From Bilabrum cf. latius (taxonomy: Eukaryota > Bigyra: Bicosoecida > Bigyra > Bicosoecida), in the NCBI GenBank assembly GCA_965178125.1, contig OZ237773.1, positions 248,001 through 312,000 on the forward strand: a DNA stretch of 64,000 bases, in the 5' to 3' direction. Position 1 is the first letter of the stretch; each line of letters starts with the position of its first letter. Below, one piece after another: positions 49,884 through 60,683 of the stretch. Position numbers and translations under genes: made by a program. The notes beneath the pieces were generated by a model that did no database searches, was not told where the DNA came from, and was given only the letters and a program-made list of their open reading frames with translations.

Positions 49884-50219
49884 ATGACCTGTCGGCAATC
49901 CTCACCAAGTACAAACTACTTTATGTACTTCAATCGAGATGTGATTTACTGGCTGCTTTTGTACTGCGACGTGGAATTTCCAGAAATGTGCACACATTTC
50001 TTCACCCAAATTCCCCCCGAGCGTGCCACGGTGCCGGCAGCGGAACCACCCAAATCAAATTCGCTGACGCTGTGGCATGATCAAGTGATAGTCGTAACCA
50101 AGGTACTATGGACTAGCTCAAAAAAGAATAAGTCCATTCCAACACTTTTATCTACCCCTGTCTTCTGGTTGTGTTGTGTCCCTGTGGGAGAGGCATTGTG
50201 CCTTGGACACAAGCAGTGA
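49884..50219 (+). CDS. Hypothetical short ORF, possible first exon of an ankyrin-family gene
   Basis: ATG 49884 to TGA 50217-50219, 111 residues, beginning MTCRQSSPSTNYFMYFNRDV. It lies directly upstream of a family tail fragment. A GTACTA donor-like site at 50101 might splice it to that fragment, but no acceptor is obvious. No domain is recognised. Confidence 0.3.
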   Translation: MTCRQSSPSTNYFMYFNRDVIYWLLLYCDVEFPEMCTHFFTQIPPERATVPAAEPPKSNSLTLWHDQVIVVTKVLWTSSKKNKSIPTLLSTPVFWLCCVPVGEALCLGHKQ

Positions 50220-50221
50220 TT

Positions 50222-50506
50222 CGGCGGAAGCCCTAGATGTACTGGCTGCACCAGCCGCGCAAGAATTCGGCTGTCCGCTGGGTGCTGCAGTAGAGACAGG
50301 CCCTGCTTGCGCACAGGGATGCCAGCCTGCTGGGCTGCGAGGAGGGCAGGCCGCTGGAGCTGGGGAAGCAGCTGAGGCTGGGCAAGCTTGCGTGCAGTGC
50401 GGGGAGGCTGGTGGAGCTGGACGCGATGGCGAGGACCGGGGGGTGGGGGGCACGACGAGTGCAGGGAGGCGGGGCAGGGCTTGCTAAGGCACGAGCTGGT
50501 GGATAA
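50222..50506 (+). pseudogene. Tail fragment of the ankyrin-like family
   Basis: The frame reads MYWLHQPRKNSAVRWVLQ, then the family tail RQALLAHRDASLLG, ELGKQLRLGKLACSAGR and ELDAMAR, ending at TAA 50504-50506. It has TAG at 50234 and 50291; the latter has the same VLQ-Q-RQAL context as the gene at 59256. A deletion removes the RC part of GRCC. The N-terminal part is missing, so it is probably a remnant, or the last exon of a spliced gene. Confidence 0.55.
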
Positions 50507-50780
50507 GCGCGTCAAAGCCGACACCTCGTGATGTAGCCCTTGCGGCATGGCTGGGTCTGGTCTGGGTCGGCTGATATATAGCTAGCCAGAAGGTGCACCG
50601 CATCCAGGATGCGCTTATGCAGGGGCCTACCTGCCCTGACCACCTGGTGCCGGCCTGAGGGTCCGGAGCCCGAGCCGTACAGTCCGCCGATCGTAGAAAT
50701 CAAAGTTTAGCCAAGACCTCTAAATCGCTTGTTCGGGCAGTAAGCAACGGCACCTTTGCCCATGCTAAGGACGTATTGAC

Positions 50781-51991
50781 GGCAGAGGATACAGAGCCTT
50801 CATCAAGGCCTGCTATGCGGGACGCTTAGAGGTGTCGCAGCTGCTCTTTGACTCACTAAATAAAGATGATGCCGTCTGGCAGCACGTATTACAGATGGCT
50901 CTAACAGACGCTTGCATTCGAGGGAAGGTGGCTTCGGTGTTGTGGCTCTTGAGCTTGAACTGGGCAAGAAGGGCACAGATTAGTTGGTAGAAAAGCGCCT
51001 GTCTTAAAGAAGCATGTTGACATGGTAGATATGATGTTGTGCATGTTCTTCTGGCAGCAAGCGGCGCAGGAAATCCAGGTAACGCAGTGCAATCAGCCGA
51101 TCCTACGCGGGGCCACCATGATATCCGGATTGTGAGAAGGATGCTGGAACTAAAAGATATATCAAAGATGCCCGCCTAAACAAGGCTGTGAAACTCTTTC
51201 CTGCATCGTCTCCCAGTGGTTATGCAGTGGTTATGTAGGGACGCTGCGATTTCGACCTTGCCATTCGACTGCTCCGCGTGCGGGGCCACCGCGTACCTGC
51301 GAGGCCATAGAGCCTAGTACAAAAGCTTCAGCAATGGCTAAGAGGACAGCATTGGAGCGCCCTCTGCGAAAAGCTCGTTAGAGCCACAGTAGCCCTCCGA
51401 GTCGCGGACGGGACAGGCCTGGGACGGGAGCTTCATGGTCCGCAACTCCGAGGCTCGGCAGACATGCTCGTCCTGCTGCAAACCGGAACCGCGCTGAACC
51501 GCCGATGCATCGGCGCGGTTAGGTCAATCTTGCGGATCATAGACTCCTGGGATGTATCAAATGCTCATTTGTTCTATTGGGTGTTCCCAAGACTAGCACA
51601 TTTTGGGTACGCTTCGGGCGTGGATGAGTTCTTGAAGAGCGGGATGCGCCGCATGCCAACGAGGCAGCTGCAGGGTGACTTCATAGACAAGATGCCGCAT
51701 CGGTACGAGTACTATGTCGAGTGGAACCGGCGGCGAGCCCGGGTCTGGTCCATGACTAGGTGGAGACAGGCCCTGCGTGCGCACAGAGATGCCAGCCTGC
51801 TGGGCAGGTGCTGCGTGGAGGGCAGGCTGCTGGAGCTGGGGAAGCGGCTGAGGCTGGGCAGGCTGGCGTGCAGTGCGGGGAGGATGGTGGAGCTGCACGC
51901 GATGGCGAGGAGGGGCGGCCATGGCGATTGCAGGGAGGTGCTTCACCGGTGTATCATGTGTGGCTGTCCAGCTGCAGCGGGCACATGCTGA
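50781..51991 (+). pseudogene. Decayed ankyrin-like paralogue
   Basis: The first part (frame of 50781) is ankyrin-like: AFIKACYAGRLEVSQLL, LTDACIRGKVASVLWLL, then LKEAC interrupted by TGA at 51018-51020, then HGRYDVVHVLLAA and a TAA at 51177. The protein resumes in another frame (open 51122-51991) with CDFDLAIRLLRVRGHRV and the family tail, ending at TGA 51989-51991. So it carries one internal stop and a frameshift. A shorter gene from ATG 51233 (252 residues; TAG at 51236 and 51308) could still be expressed. Confidence 0.6.
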
Positions 51992-52060
51992 GCCATGGTA
52001 GTAAACAGGTCAATTCTTTGTCATTTATGATGTGAGTCCACGCTAGCACGTGCACAACAG

Positions 52061-54091
52061 ATGAACTTGCAGCTTGCCAGTGCCAAGTTGCCATTCATGA
52101 TTATGTCTTCATCTTCGCCAATTGCTTCTGTTGAAAATCGAATTCAATGGCAAAATCCCAACTTGCGTATGACCTCAACTATATCCGATGCATATACTCC
52201 GGGTATATGTACGGTTATGGCTCGGCTACCGTGGCAAAAACGAATGTTGATGGCTTGTAAACAACCTCAACCCGACAAACTTGCAGAAGCCATCAACAGT
52301 GTCGGTCCTGAGAACGTGCGCCCATCACTGATTGAGGAATGCTTCAAGCTGGCTTGCTCGATGAATCGACCACACATATTGGCATACTTGCAGGAGAGCA
52401 TGCCACCAGTAGGTCCAGCAGTTGTGGAAGAGTGTCTTGAGTAGATGTGCTCGTCGAAGTACCCGCCACGGGATGCGATCCGATAGCTAGTAGTGAGCAG
52501 AGCGCACGGTTGCGATTTATTTAATGCTGCATGCAAATATGCCAAAGAGCGCAGCGATGCGGATGTCTTGGACGTGCTGCTGTCTGAGAAACATTGTTTT
52601 GCCAGCGTAAGACTATATGTTGTCCTAGCTTGGGCAGGAGATCGCTTTGGTCCTGACAATGCCATACAAGCCGTCATCATTAGTCATATGCGCTTGCATC
52701 GACCTAGTCCGCCTCCAACTTTGTCCGAGCTGATCATATAGTCGTGCACTGAAGGGAACGATGAAGCGCTGATCGAGCTTCTGCAGCTGCAGAACGAGGC
52801 AGGGGACTTCATGTTTCATCCTGGGCCCAAGCAGCTGCAGGATGTATGTCAGAAAGGCCACTACAAGTGCGCGCTTGTGCTTCTCGCCCTCACCGGGGAC
52901 TCCGCAATCGATGTGTCGGCCGACAACTGGCTGGCCTTCAGGCTTGCGGTCCTGCATCGCCGAGTGATGGTGGTGAAGGCACTGATGACGATCGGCAGGC
53001 ACCCGGTCGACGATGGCCCGGTCTCAGATCAATCGTACTATGTCCAGATGAAACGAGCAAGAGCAGCCCGGGATGCAGCCGCTGCTCGAGCCCGCAAGGA
53101 CACCGCCCGCGTTGCTCCGGCACAGCTGCTAGCCGCATTGTTTGGGAAGAAGTTTATACGCAACCGCGCAGGTTCAGCCCAAATCCCTAGCAATTCTAAG
53201 AAGGGGAACGCTAGAGATGCTGGTCTATGGCGAGGGTACTCAGCAGGAAACAAAGAGCAATAGAAGAGTTGCTAGCCCAAGTCCTGGGGGCCTAGAGGAC
53301 GCCCCCCCCCCGGGCGGGCCCGGAGACGGATACTGAGTGTTGTCTCGGATGACCGCAATGAATAGGAGTAGTAGAAGCGCATAGAGACGGAGCGGATCGC
53401 TACAGAGGGCGCCGCCATTGCAAGCATGGTATCTTCAGCGACTCAACAAGCGCCGTCCCTGTCGCAAGGGCCTCTTCGCTGCATCCCACCGTACTGCGTG
53501 TATGAAGCCGTGGACAAGGCCTCCTCCTTGCGAATGCCTCCATACCAATACTGGCTTCACCGGGTGGAGAACTTCACACGAAGACAAAAAGCCATTCTCA
53601 GGCATCGCATGACCCTAGAGGAGATGAAACGGGTGCAGGAGCACAAGGCCATGCTTGCGGAATGCTGCCCAACCGACGATGCCTTCAAACTGTCCAAGCG
53701 ACTCAGGCTGAGCCACAGGCCGTGTCAGGCGACGTCCATTTCTGAGCTTGAGGATATCGCGCGATCGTTCGGGTGCAAAGATTGCGTGGATGTGCTGCAG
53801 CGGCAGTGGAGAACGGCCGTGGCAGTGGCACGCAGGCCGAGTAGGCGACATTTGGTCATTTGGAGGCAGGCCCTGCTTGCGCACAGGGATGCCAGCCTGC
53901 TGGGCAGGTGCTGCGTGGAGGGCAGGCCGCTGGAGCTGGGGAAGCGGCTGAGGCTGGGCAGGCTGGCGTGCAGTGCGGGGAGGATGGTGGAGCTGGACGC
54001 GATGGCGAGGTAGGGGGGCCATGGCGAGTGCAGGGAGGTGCTTCACCGGTGTATCATGTGTGGCTGTCCAGCTGCAGCGGGCACATGCTGA
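52061..54091 (+). CDS. Ankyrin-like family protein, paralogue B
   Basis: A single frame of 676 residues, ATG 52061 to TGA 54089-54091. In-frame TAG at 52442, 52484, 52739, 53261, 53273, 53363, 53369, 53372 and 54011. It is built of degenerate ankyrin-like helical pairs (KLACSMNRPHILAYLQ, AACKYAKERSDADVLDVLL, CTEGNDEALIELLQLQ, VCQKGHYKCALVLLAL, AVLHRRVMVVKALM). A charged coiled-coil linker follows (NEQEQQKRIETERIATEG, where three of the Q are TAG). The C-terminal module has IPPYCVYEAV, YWLHRVENFTRRQKAIL and the conserved tail RQALLAHRDASLLGRCC. It is closely related to paralogue D. Function is unknown; such proteins are usually protein-interaction modules. Confidence 0.8.
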
Positions 54092-54266
54092 GCCATGGTC
54101 GTGGACAGTTCAATTCTTTGACATTTCTAATGTGATCCCACGCAAGCACATGCACAACACATGAGCTTGCCTTTTTCGTTCTGGTTCCGGGTTTTCAAGA
54201 TGTCTTCATCTTCGATAATTGCTTCTTCTGAAAAATGGAACACAATGGCATAATCATATTTTGTGT

Positions 54267-57023
54267 ATGACCGCAACTATATCCGATGCATATGATCCGG
54301 GTATATGTACGGTTATGGCTCGGCTACCGTGGCAAAAACGAATGTTGATGGCTTGTAAACAACCTCAACCCGACAAACTTGCAGAAGCCATCAACAGTGT
54401 CGGTCCTGAGAACGTGTGCCCATCACTGCTCGAGGAATGCTTCAAGCTGGCGTGCTCGATGAATCGACCACACATATTGGCATACTTGCAGGAGACCATG
54501 CCACCAGTTGGTCCAGCAGTTGTGGAAGAGTATCTTGAGTAGATGTGCTCGTCGAAGTACCCACCGTGGGATGCGATCCGATAGCTAGTTGTGAGCAAAG
54601 CGCACGGTTGCGATTTATTTAATGCTGCATGCAAATTTGCCATAGAGCGCAGCAATGCGGATGTCTTGGACATGCTGCTGTCTGAGAAAGATTGTTTTGC
54701 CAGCGTAAAACCATATGTTGTCCTGGCTTGGGCAGGGGATCGCTTGGGCCCCGAGAATGCCATACAGGCCGTCATCATTAGACAATTTCGGGATAGTCTG
54801 CGCGCTCCCACTCCAACTTTGTCCGAGCTGTTCAGATAGGCGTGCTCTGAAGGTCATGACGACTTGCTCGTCGAGCTTCTGCAGCTGCAGAACGAGGCGG
54901 GGGACTTTATGTTTCATCCTGGGCCCAAGCAGCTGTAGGAAGTATGCCAAAAAGGCCACTACAAGTGCGCGCTTGTGCTTCTCGCCCTCACCGGTGAATC
55001 TGCAATCGATGTGTCGGCCGACAACTGGCTGGCCTTCAGGCTTGCGGTCCTGCATCGCCGAGTGATGGTGGTGAAGGCACTGATGACGATCGGCAGGCAC
55101 CCGGTCGATGATCAGCCGTTTCTCGTCTAGCGGGAGCTTCTTCGGAACAGAGAACGAGCCAGAGCAGCCGAGGCTGCAGCCGCTCGAGTTCGAGCTAACG
55201 CTGAGGCTGAACGTAGATTGGCAAGGCTGCCAGCTGGCACCACTGCCACTGGGGCAGGAAGCGATAGGCTGCCAGCTGGCACCACTGCCACTGGGGCAGG
55301 AAGCGATAGGCTGCCAGCTGGCACCACTGCCACTGGGGCAGGAAGCGATAGGCTGCCAGCTGGCACCACCAGTGCAGCACGGATGCCCGCCAGGAAGCGG
55401 CCGCTGGTCCTACGCGGAAACCTATCGAAGACTGTCAATGCGAAGCCGAGCTACACAAAGTCATGTGCGAGTGGCATGTCCATTGCTACAGAGAGACATG
55501 GTGTGGGTATGCAGCGGGCCTCCGCTTCCAGCAAGCGCCAAGTCACCCGATCATTGCAAGTCCCCAGTCGCAGTCCTGGACCACGCCAAGCATAGCCAGG
55601 CTCAGGTCGATCAGTGAAGCTGGGGACCAGACCCGTGGAGACAGAGATGAAACTGCCCGTACTTGCAAGCTATCGAACCAGCACGGCGGTGAGGCGAAAC
55701 ACCAACGCGGCCAGCCGGGCCAGCCGGGCCAGCCGGGTCAAGCAGACCAAGCAGACCAAGCGGATTATCATAGCCACGCAAGCCACGCAGGCCAAGCAGA
55801 CTAAGCGGACTAAGCAGACCAAGCACGCAAAGCGGGTCAAGCAGGTCAAGCAGACCAAGCAGGCCTAGCAAGCAACAAAGGCCAAGCAAGCAACGAAGGC
55901 CACGCTTGCCAAGCGGACCAAGCTTGTCAAGCAGACCTCGGAGGCCACTCAGGCAACTTCGGACTAGCCCGAGCAGATGCCATCTACTTGCAAGCAGAAA
56001 CCCAGCATCGTGCCGCGCCAAGGGGCAAAGCAAGGAACCGGCCGGCGCAGCCAGGACAGTATCGGCCCTTCTCCTCGTGGAGTGGTTGAAGAAAACAAGA
56101 GCACTACGTAGCAGTAGCACCAGGACGTATCAGCAGGCAAGCTTCGATAGCAAGGAGACAACGGGCAAGTCGCACAGAGCTCGCCGCCCGGCCCCCGCCG
56201 TCGGAGTGGGGCTGAGTTAAGAGGAGCACATAGACGCACGCCAGAAGTACAGAAACAAGTATCACAGGCCCGGCAAAGCACAGAGAGGAAGGTGCAGCTA
56301 CCGTAGATACCGCTTGACGGTGAAGAGAGGATCCTCAAAGAGGGCGCCGCCATTGCAAACATGGTCTCGGCTGCGATCGCACGAATTCCGGTTTCGGCGC
56401 GGAGGCCTCTTCGCTGCATCCCACCGTACTGCGTGTATGAAGCCGTGGGCAAGGCCGCCTCCATGCGTCTGCCTCCGTACCGATACTGGCTGTACCGAGT
56501 GGAGAACTTCACACGAAGACAAAAAGCCATTCTCAGGCATCGCATGGTGTGGGACCCCTGGAAGAGGGTGCAAGAGCACAGCGGTATGCTCTAGGAATGC
56601 TGCCCAACCAATGACGCCCTCAAGCTGTCCAAGCGACTCAGACTGAGCCACAGGCCGTGTCAGGCGCAGTACATCCGGGTAGTCATGGACGTAGCGCGAT
56701 CGTTTGGAAATGCAGATTGCGTGGATGTGCTGCAGCGGCAGTGGAGAAGGGCCGTGGCAGTGGCACGCAGGCCGAGTAGGCGGCATTTGGTCGCTTGGAG
56801 GCAGGCCCTGTGCGCGCACAGAGATGCCAGCTTGCTGGGCAGGTGCTGCGAGGAGGGCAGGCCGCTGGAGCTGGGGAAGCGGCTGAGGCTGGGCAAGCTT
56901 GCGTGCAGTGCGGGGCGGCTTGTGGAGCTGGACGCGATGGCGAGGTAGGGCGGTCATGGCGAGTGCAGGGAGGTGCTTCACGCATTCATGCACTCTGGGT
57001 GTCTGGCTGCAGCAGGTCGGTGA
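54267..57023 (+). CDS. Ankyrin-like family protein, paralogue C, with inserted low-complexity region
   Basis: A single frame of about 918 residues ending at TGA 57021-57023. The start at ATG 54267 is chosen because one extra A near 54233, compared with paralogue B, breaks the frame of the upstream region. The N-terminal half matches B (CSEGHDDLLVELLQLQ, VCQKGHYKCALVLLAL). Between 55130 and 56340 it carries sequence absent from B and D: a 42-base repeat, a Lys/Gln-rich repeat and a Gln-rich stretch. The C-terminal module then resumes (IPPYCVYEAV, the tail to LDAMAR). There are at least 15 in-frame TAG codons, including 54936, which aligns with CAG in B and D. Function is unknown. Confidence 0.78.
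54936..54938 (+). other. TAG in paralogue C aligned with CAG in paralogues B and D
   Basis: C reads GPKQL-TAG-EVCQKGHYKCA. B reads GPKQL-CAG-DVCQKGHYKCA (CAG 52838-52840), and D has CAG at 57855-57857. The flanking sequence is nearly identical, so this is a single-base CAG/TAG difference that is silent only if TAG means Gln. Confidence 0.95.
55224..55368 (+). repeat. 42-base tandem repeat, about 3.5 units
   Basis: Each unit encodes RLPAGTTATGAGSD in frame with paralogue C. The units are virtually identical, so the expansion is recent. Confidence 0.9.
55720..55930 (+). repeat. Degenerate 9-base repeat coding Lys-Gln-Thr-like tripeptides
   Basis: Imperfect copies of AAGCAGACC give runs such as KQTKQTKR and KQVKQTKQA in paralogue C. 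One in-frame TAG (55866) lies among the CAG/CAA codons. Confidence 0.8.
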
Positions 57024-57191
57024 CAAACGTAGAAATGGATAGTAAATGGAGTTGCTCGTATCGCATTTGAATGAGCAGAATCCGATGATTGCTTGGCTTG
57101 CTCCTCACTTGTCACACGGCCACACTGGGATTTTCATCTTCACTATTTGTTACCTAGCGAAATCTAGCAAAGGCTATAATACAAATTGAAT

Positions 57192-59114
57192 ATGGGCGCA
57201 GCGCTATCTTGTGTATGCATTCCGGGTACACATACGAATGTATCCCGGCTGCCATGGCACGATTAGATGTTGGTGGCATGTAAACAACCTACAACTGACA
57301 AACTTGCAGAAGCCATCAACAGTGTTGGTCCTGAGAACGTGCGCCCATCACTGCTCGAGGAATGCTTCAAGCTGGCGTGCTCGATGAATCGACCGCACAT
57401 ATTGGCATACTTGCAGGAGAGCATGCCGCCAGTAGGTCCAGCAGTTGTGGAAGAGTGTCTTGAGTAGATGTGCTCGTCGAAGTACCCACCGTGGGATGCG
57501 ATCCGATAGCTAGCGATGAGAAATACCCATAACCACTTGGCTTTCAATATCTTATGCAAATACGCCATTGAGCGCAGCAATGCGGATGTCTTGGACATGC
57601 TGCTGGCAAACCGAGACAAAAATGACATGACCAAAGCTGCCCTAGCTTGGGCAGGAGATCGCTTTGGTCCTGACAATGCCATACAAGCCGTCATCATTAG
57701 TCATATGCGCTTGCATCGACCTAGTCCGCCTCCAACTTTGTCCGAGCTGATCATATAGTCGTGCACTGAAGGGAACGATGAAGCGCTGATCGAGCTTCTG
57801 CAGCTGCAGAACGAGGCAGGGGACTTCATGTTTCATCCTGGGCCCACGATATTGCAGGATGTATGTCAGAAAGGCCACTACAAGTGCGCGCTTGTGCTTC
57901 TCGCCCTCACCGGTGACTCCGCAATCGATGTGTCGGCCGACAACTGGCTGGCCTTCAGGCTTGCGGTCCTGCATCGCCGGCCGATGGTAGTGAAGGCATT
58001 GATGACGATCGGCAGGCACCCGGTCGACGATGGCCCGGTCTCAGATCAATCGTACTATGTCCAGATGAAACGAGCAAGAGCAGCCCGGGATGCAGCCGCT
58101 GCTCGAGCCCGCAAGGACACCGCCCGCGTTGCTCCGGCACAGCTGCTAGCCGCATTGTTTGGGAAGAAGTTTATACGCAACCGCGCAGGTTCAGCCCAAA
58201 TCCCTAGCAATTCTAAGAAGGGGAACGCTAGAGATGCTGGTCTATGGCGAGGGTACTCAGCAGGAAACAAAGAGCAATAGAAGAGTTGCTAGCCCAAGTC
58301 CTGGGGGCTTAGAGGACGCCGCCCCCCCGGGCGGGCCCGGAGACGGATACTGAGTGTTGTCTCGAATGATCGCAATGAATAGGAGTATTAGAAGCGCATA
58401 GAGACGGAGCGGATCGCTACAGAGGGCGCCGCCATTGCAAGCATGGTATCTTCAGCGACTCAACAAGCGCCGTCCCTGTCGCAAGGGCCTCTTCGCTGCA
58501 TCCCACCGTACTGCGTGTATGAAGCCGTGGACAAGGCCTCCTCCTTGCGAATGCCTCCATACCGATACTGGCTTCACCGGGTGGAGAACTTCACACGAAG
58601 ACAAAAAGCCATTCTCAGGCATCGCATGACCCTAGAGGAGATGAAACGGGTGCAGGAGCACAAGGCCATGCTTGCGGAGTGCTGCCCAACCGACGATGCC
58701 TTCAAACTGTCCAAGCGTCTTAGACTCAGCCACAGGCCGTGTCAGGCGACGTCCATTTCTGAGCTTGAGGATGTCGCGCGATCGTTTGGAAGTGCAGATT
58801 GCGTGGATGTGCTGCAGAGGCAGTGGAGAGGGGTTGTTGCAGTGGCACGCAGGCCGAGTAGGCGACATTTGGTCATTTGGAGGCAGGCCATGTGCGCGCA
58901 CAGGGATGCCAGCTTGCTGGGCAGGTGCTGCGTGGAGGGCAGGCCGCTGGAGCTGGGGAAGCGGCTGAGGCTGGGCAGGCTGGCGTGCAGTGCGGGGAGG
59001 ATGGTGGAGCTGGACGCAATGGCGAGGTAGGGCGGTCATGGCGAGTGCAGGGAGGTGCTTCACGCATCGTCACGGAAATCGAAGAACGCAGGCATGCAGC
59101 ATGATTAGAATTGA
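57192..59114 (+). CDS. Ankyrin-like family protein, paralogue D
   Basis: A single frame of 640 residues from ATG 57192 to TGA 59112-59114. TAG is in frame at, among others, 57465, 57507, 57756, 58278, 58290, 59028 and 59106. It is near-identical to paralogue B over most of its length (AWAGDRFGPDNAIQAVI, CTEGNDEALIELLQLQ, DSAIDVSADNWLAFRLAV, and the whole C-terminal module). It differs at the N-terminus, in one helical pair (MRNTHNHLAFNILCKYA) and in the last residues. The TAG at 57264 aligns with an Arg codon in B. A recent tandem duplicate; function unknown. Confidence 0.8.
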
Positions 59115-59255
59115 AATTGACGCACATTGCTTTATCTGTGGCCCCAGTAAGCGGCTGCACATGTGCTGTGCACCAAGTGTGTGCAACTGCACGGAACGGC
59201 AGTGCCTTATTGGCGAGAAAATATACAACTAAAGCACGACACATAGTTCAATAGA

Positions 59256-60683
59256 ATGGCGTCAGTCTACGATGGCTTTGTGGTGTACTGTAGTAAGGGT
59301 GAGCTGGACAAGGTAGCATAGGTCGTTGCTAGCACAAGTGCTCGCGAACTGGAGGCCAGCCGTTTTCGCCTGGTATGTCGCGGATTCGTCAAAGCCTGCA
59401 ACAAAGGCCACTCGCTAGTCGTATCTGCATTAGCAACATACATGAATGTCATTCTGCCAGCTCATCCAAATGTCGTGCAAAGTGCGTTCGAACAGGCGTG
59501 CCAGCGAGGGCGAGCGAATGTCGTGAATCAACTGCTGGAGATAGACGCATGCCGCAAAGCATTGTCGATCTCACGCAACCAGAGTGCATGCCTAAAGGTT
59601 GCTTGCTCTGGCGGGTATAGCGAAGTACTGGACATGCTGCTGGCTCAAGAAGACATGCGCGAAGTTGCTGCGACCACGCTGCACGAATGCCTCTGCATCG
59701 CATGCCACCACGGGCGACTGTCCATCGTAAAGCAACTCATGTCTCTTGAAGGCGCCCAATACGTAAACATCCACGCCAAAAACGGCCTTGCGCTGTATCG
59801 GGCCGTCCGGCGGAATCACGAGGACGTGGTCCGCTGGCTGCTCGCACACGAGGCCAGACCTCCCGCGCAGCTGCCCACGGACGACCCCAGGACATTGCTT
59901 GGCATGGAAAAGGAAGGGTGCATGTCGGTTTTGTACCTATTTCGGTGGTTGCGATTTTGGCGGGCGGTATGCCCAGCGCAGTTGCTCGCTGATATCGTAG
60001 CAGCGAGAGCGCACCGTGTCAGCAGCCTGCAGCTGCCAGCAATTGAGCACTATTGCTTATGGTAGCACTGCAGGCCTATATATTTGACGCAGCACGCCAT
60101 TATATGCCGCGATGGGGCACTACTGGCTCGTATGAATGCGGCCACCATCGACAGATTCATACACCTGGGGGTAGACCGGCAAGTTTGGCGGTTCATCGTA
60201 TCGCTCGTTGGCATACGGCGCCCCGCATTTGATTCTACAATACCTCTTCAACTCGCGTACTACCATTGCTTGTATCCGTCCAGGCAGCCGATTGGATGGA
60301 TGCTGGATGGGCTTTGGCGAAGCGGACGGGAGCGCATGCCTTCCCGGCCAGACTATGATTCGATCAAGGAGACAGCTGGTATTGATCACGCGTACGATTT
60401 TTACGAGTAGTACAATGAGAATCAGGGAAGGAAGTCGCGGGTGCTGCAGTAGAGGCAGGCCCTGTGCGCGCACAGAGATGCCAGCCTGCTGGGCAGGTGC
60501 TGCGTGGAGGGCAGGCCGCTGGAGCTGGGGAAGCGGCTGAGGCTGGGCAAGCTTGCGTGCAGTGCGGGGAGGATGGTGGAGCTGGACGTGATGGCGAGGA
60601 GAGGCGGGCATGGCGAGTGCAGGGAGGCGGTGCAGCTAGAGCTGTGGAAGATGCATGCCAAGGTCCCGATGCATTTACATTGA
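59256..60683 (+). CDS. Ankyrin-repeat family protein, paralogue E
   Basis: ATG 59256 to TGA 60681-60683, 475 residues, no intron. The N-terminus starts YDGFVVYCSKGELDKVA, then TAG (59319), then VVAST, a typical ankyrin-type helix whose TAG position is normally polar. Clearer ankyrin repeats follow (FEQACQRGRANVVNQLL, LKVACSGGYSEVLDMLL, LCIACHHGRLSIVKQLM, LYRAVRRNHEDVVRWLL). A divergent middle and the shared tail (RQALCAHRDASLLGRCC) complete it. Other in-frame TAG codons are at 60063, 60408 and 60450. It is the most conventional ankyrin protein of the cluster and the best guide to the fold of the others. Confidence 0.82.

Larger units (their letters stand above)
50294..60599 (+). repeat. Six dispersed copies of a ~150-base conserved tail module
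   Basis: Copies at 50294-50434, 51761-51910, 53861-54010, 56796-56945, 58878-59027 and 60453-60599. All encode RQAL..HRDASLLG, then LELGK.LRLG.LACSAGR and VEL.AMAR or close variants. They are more alike in DNA than the rest of the genes, and they join otherwise different N-terminal parts. Confidence 0.85.

Noticed and set aside
50222-60683. A viral (giant-virus-like) ankyrin cluster integrated in the genome
   Set aside because: Ankyrin arrays are common in large DNA viruses, but no viral hallmark gene is present, the cluster lies between ordinary tRNA and splicing genes, and it uses the same UAG code as its neighbours.
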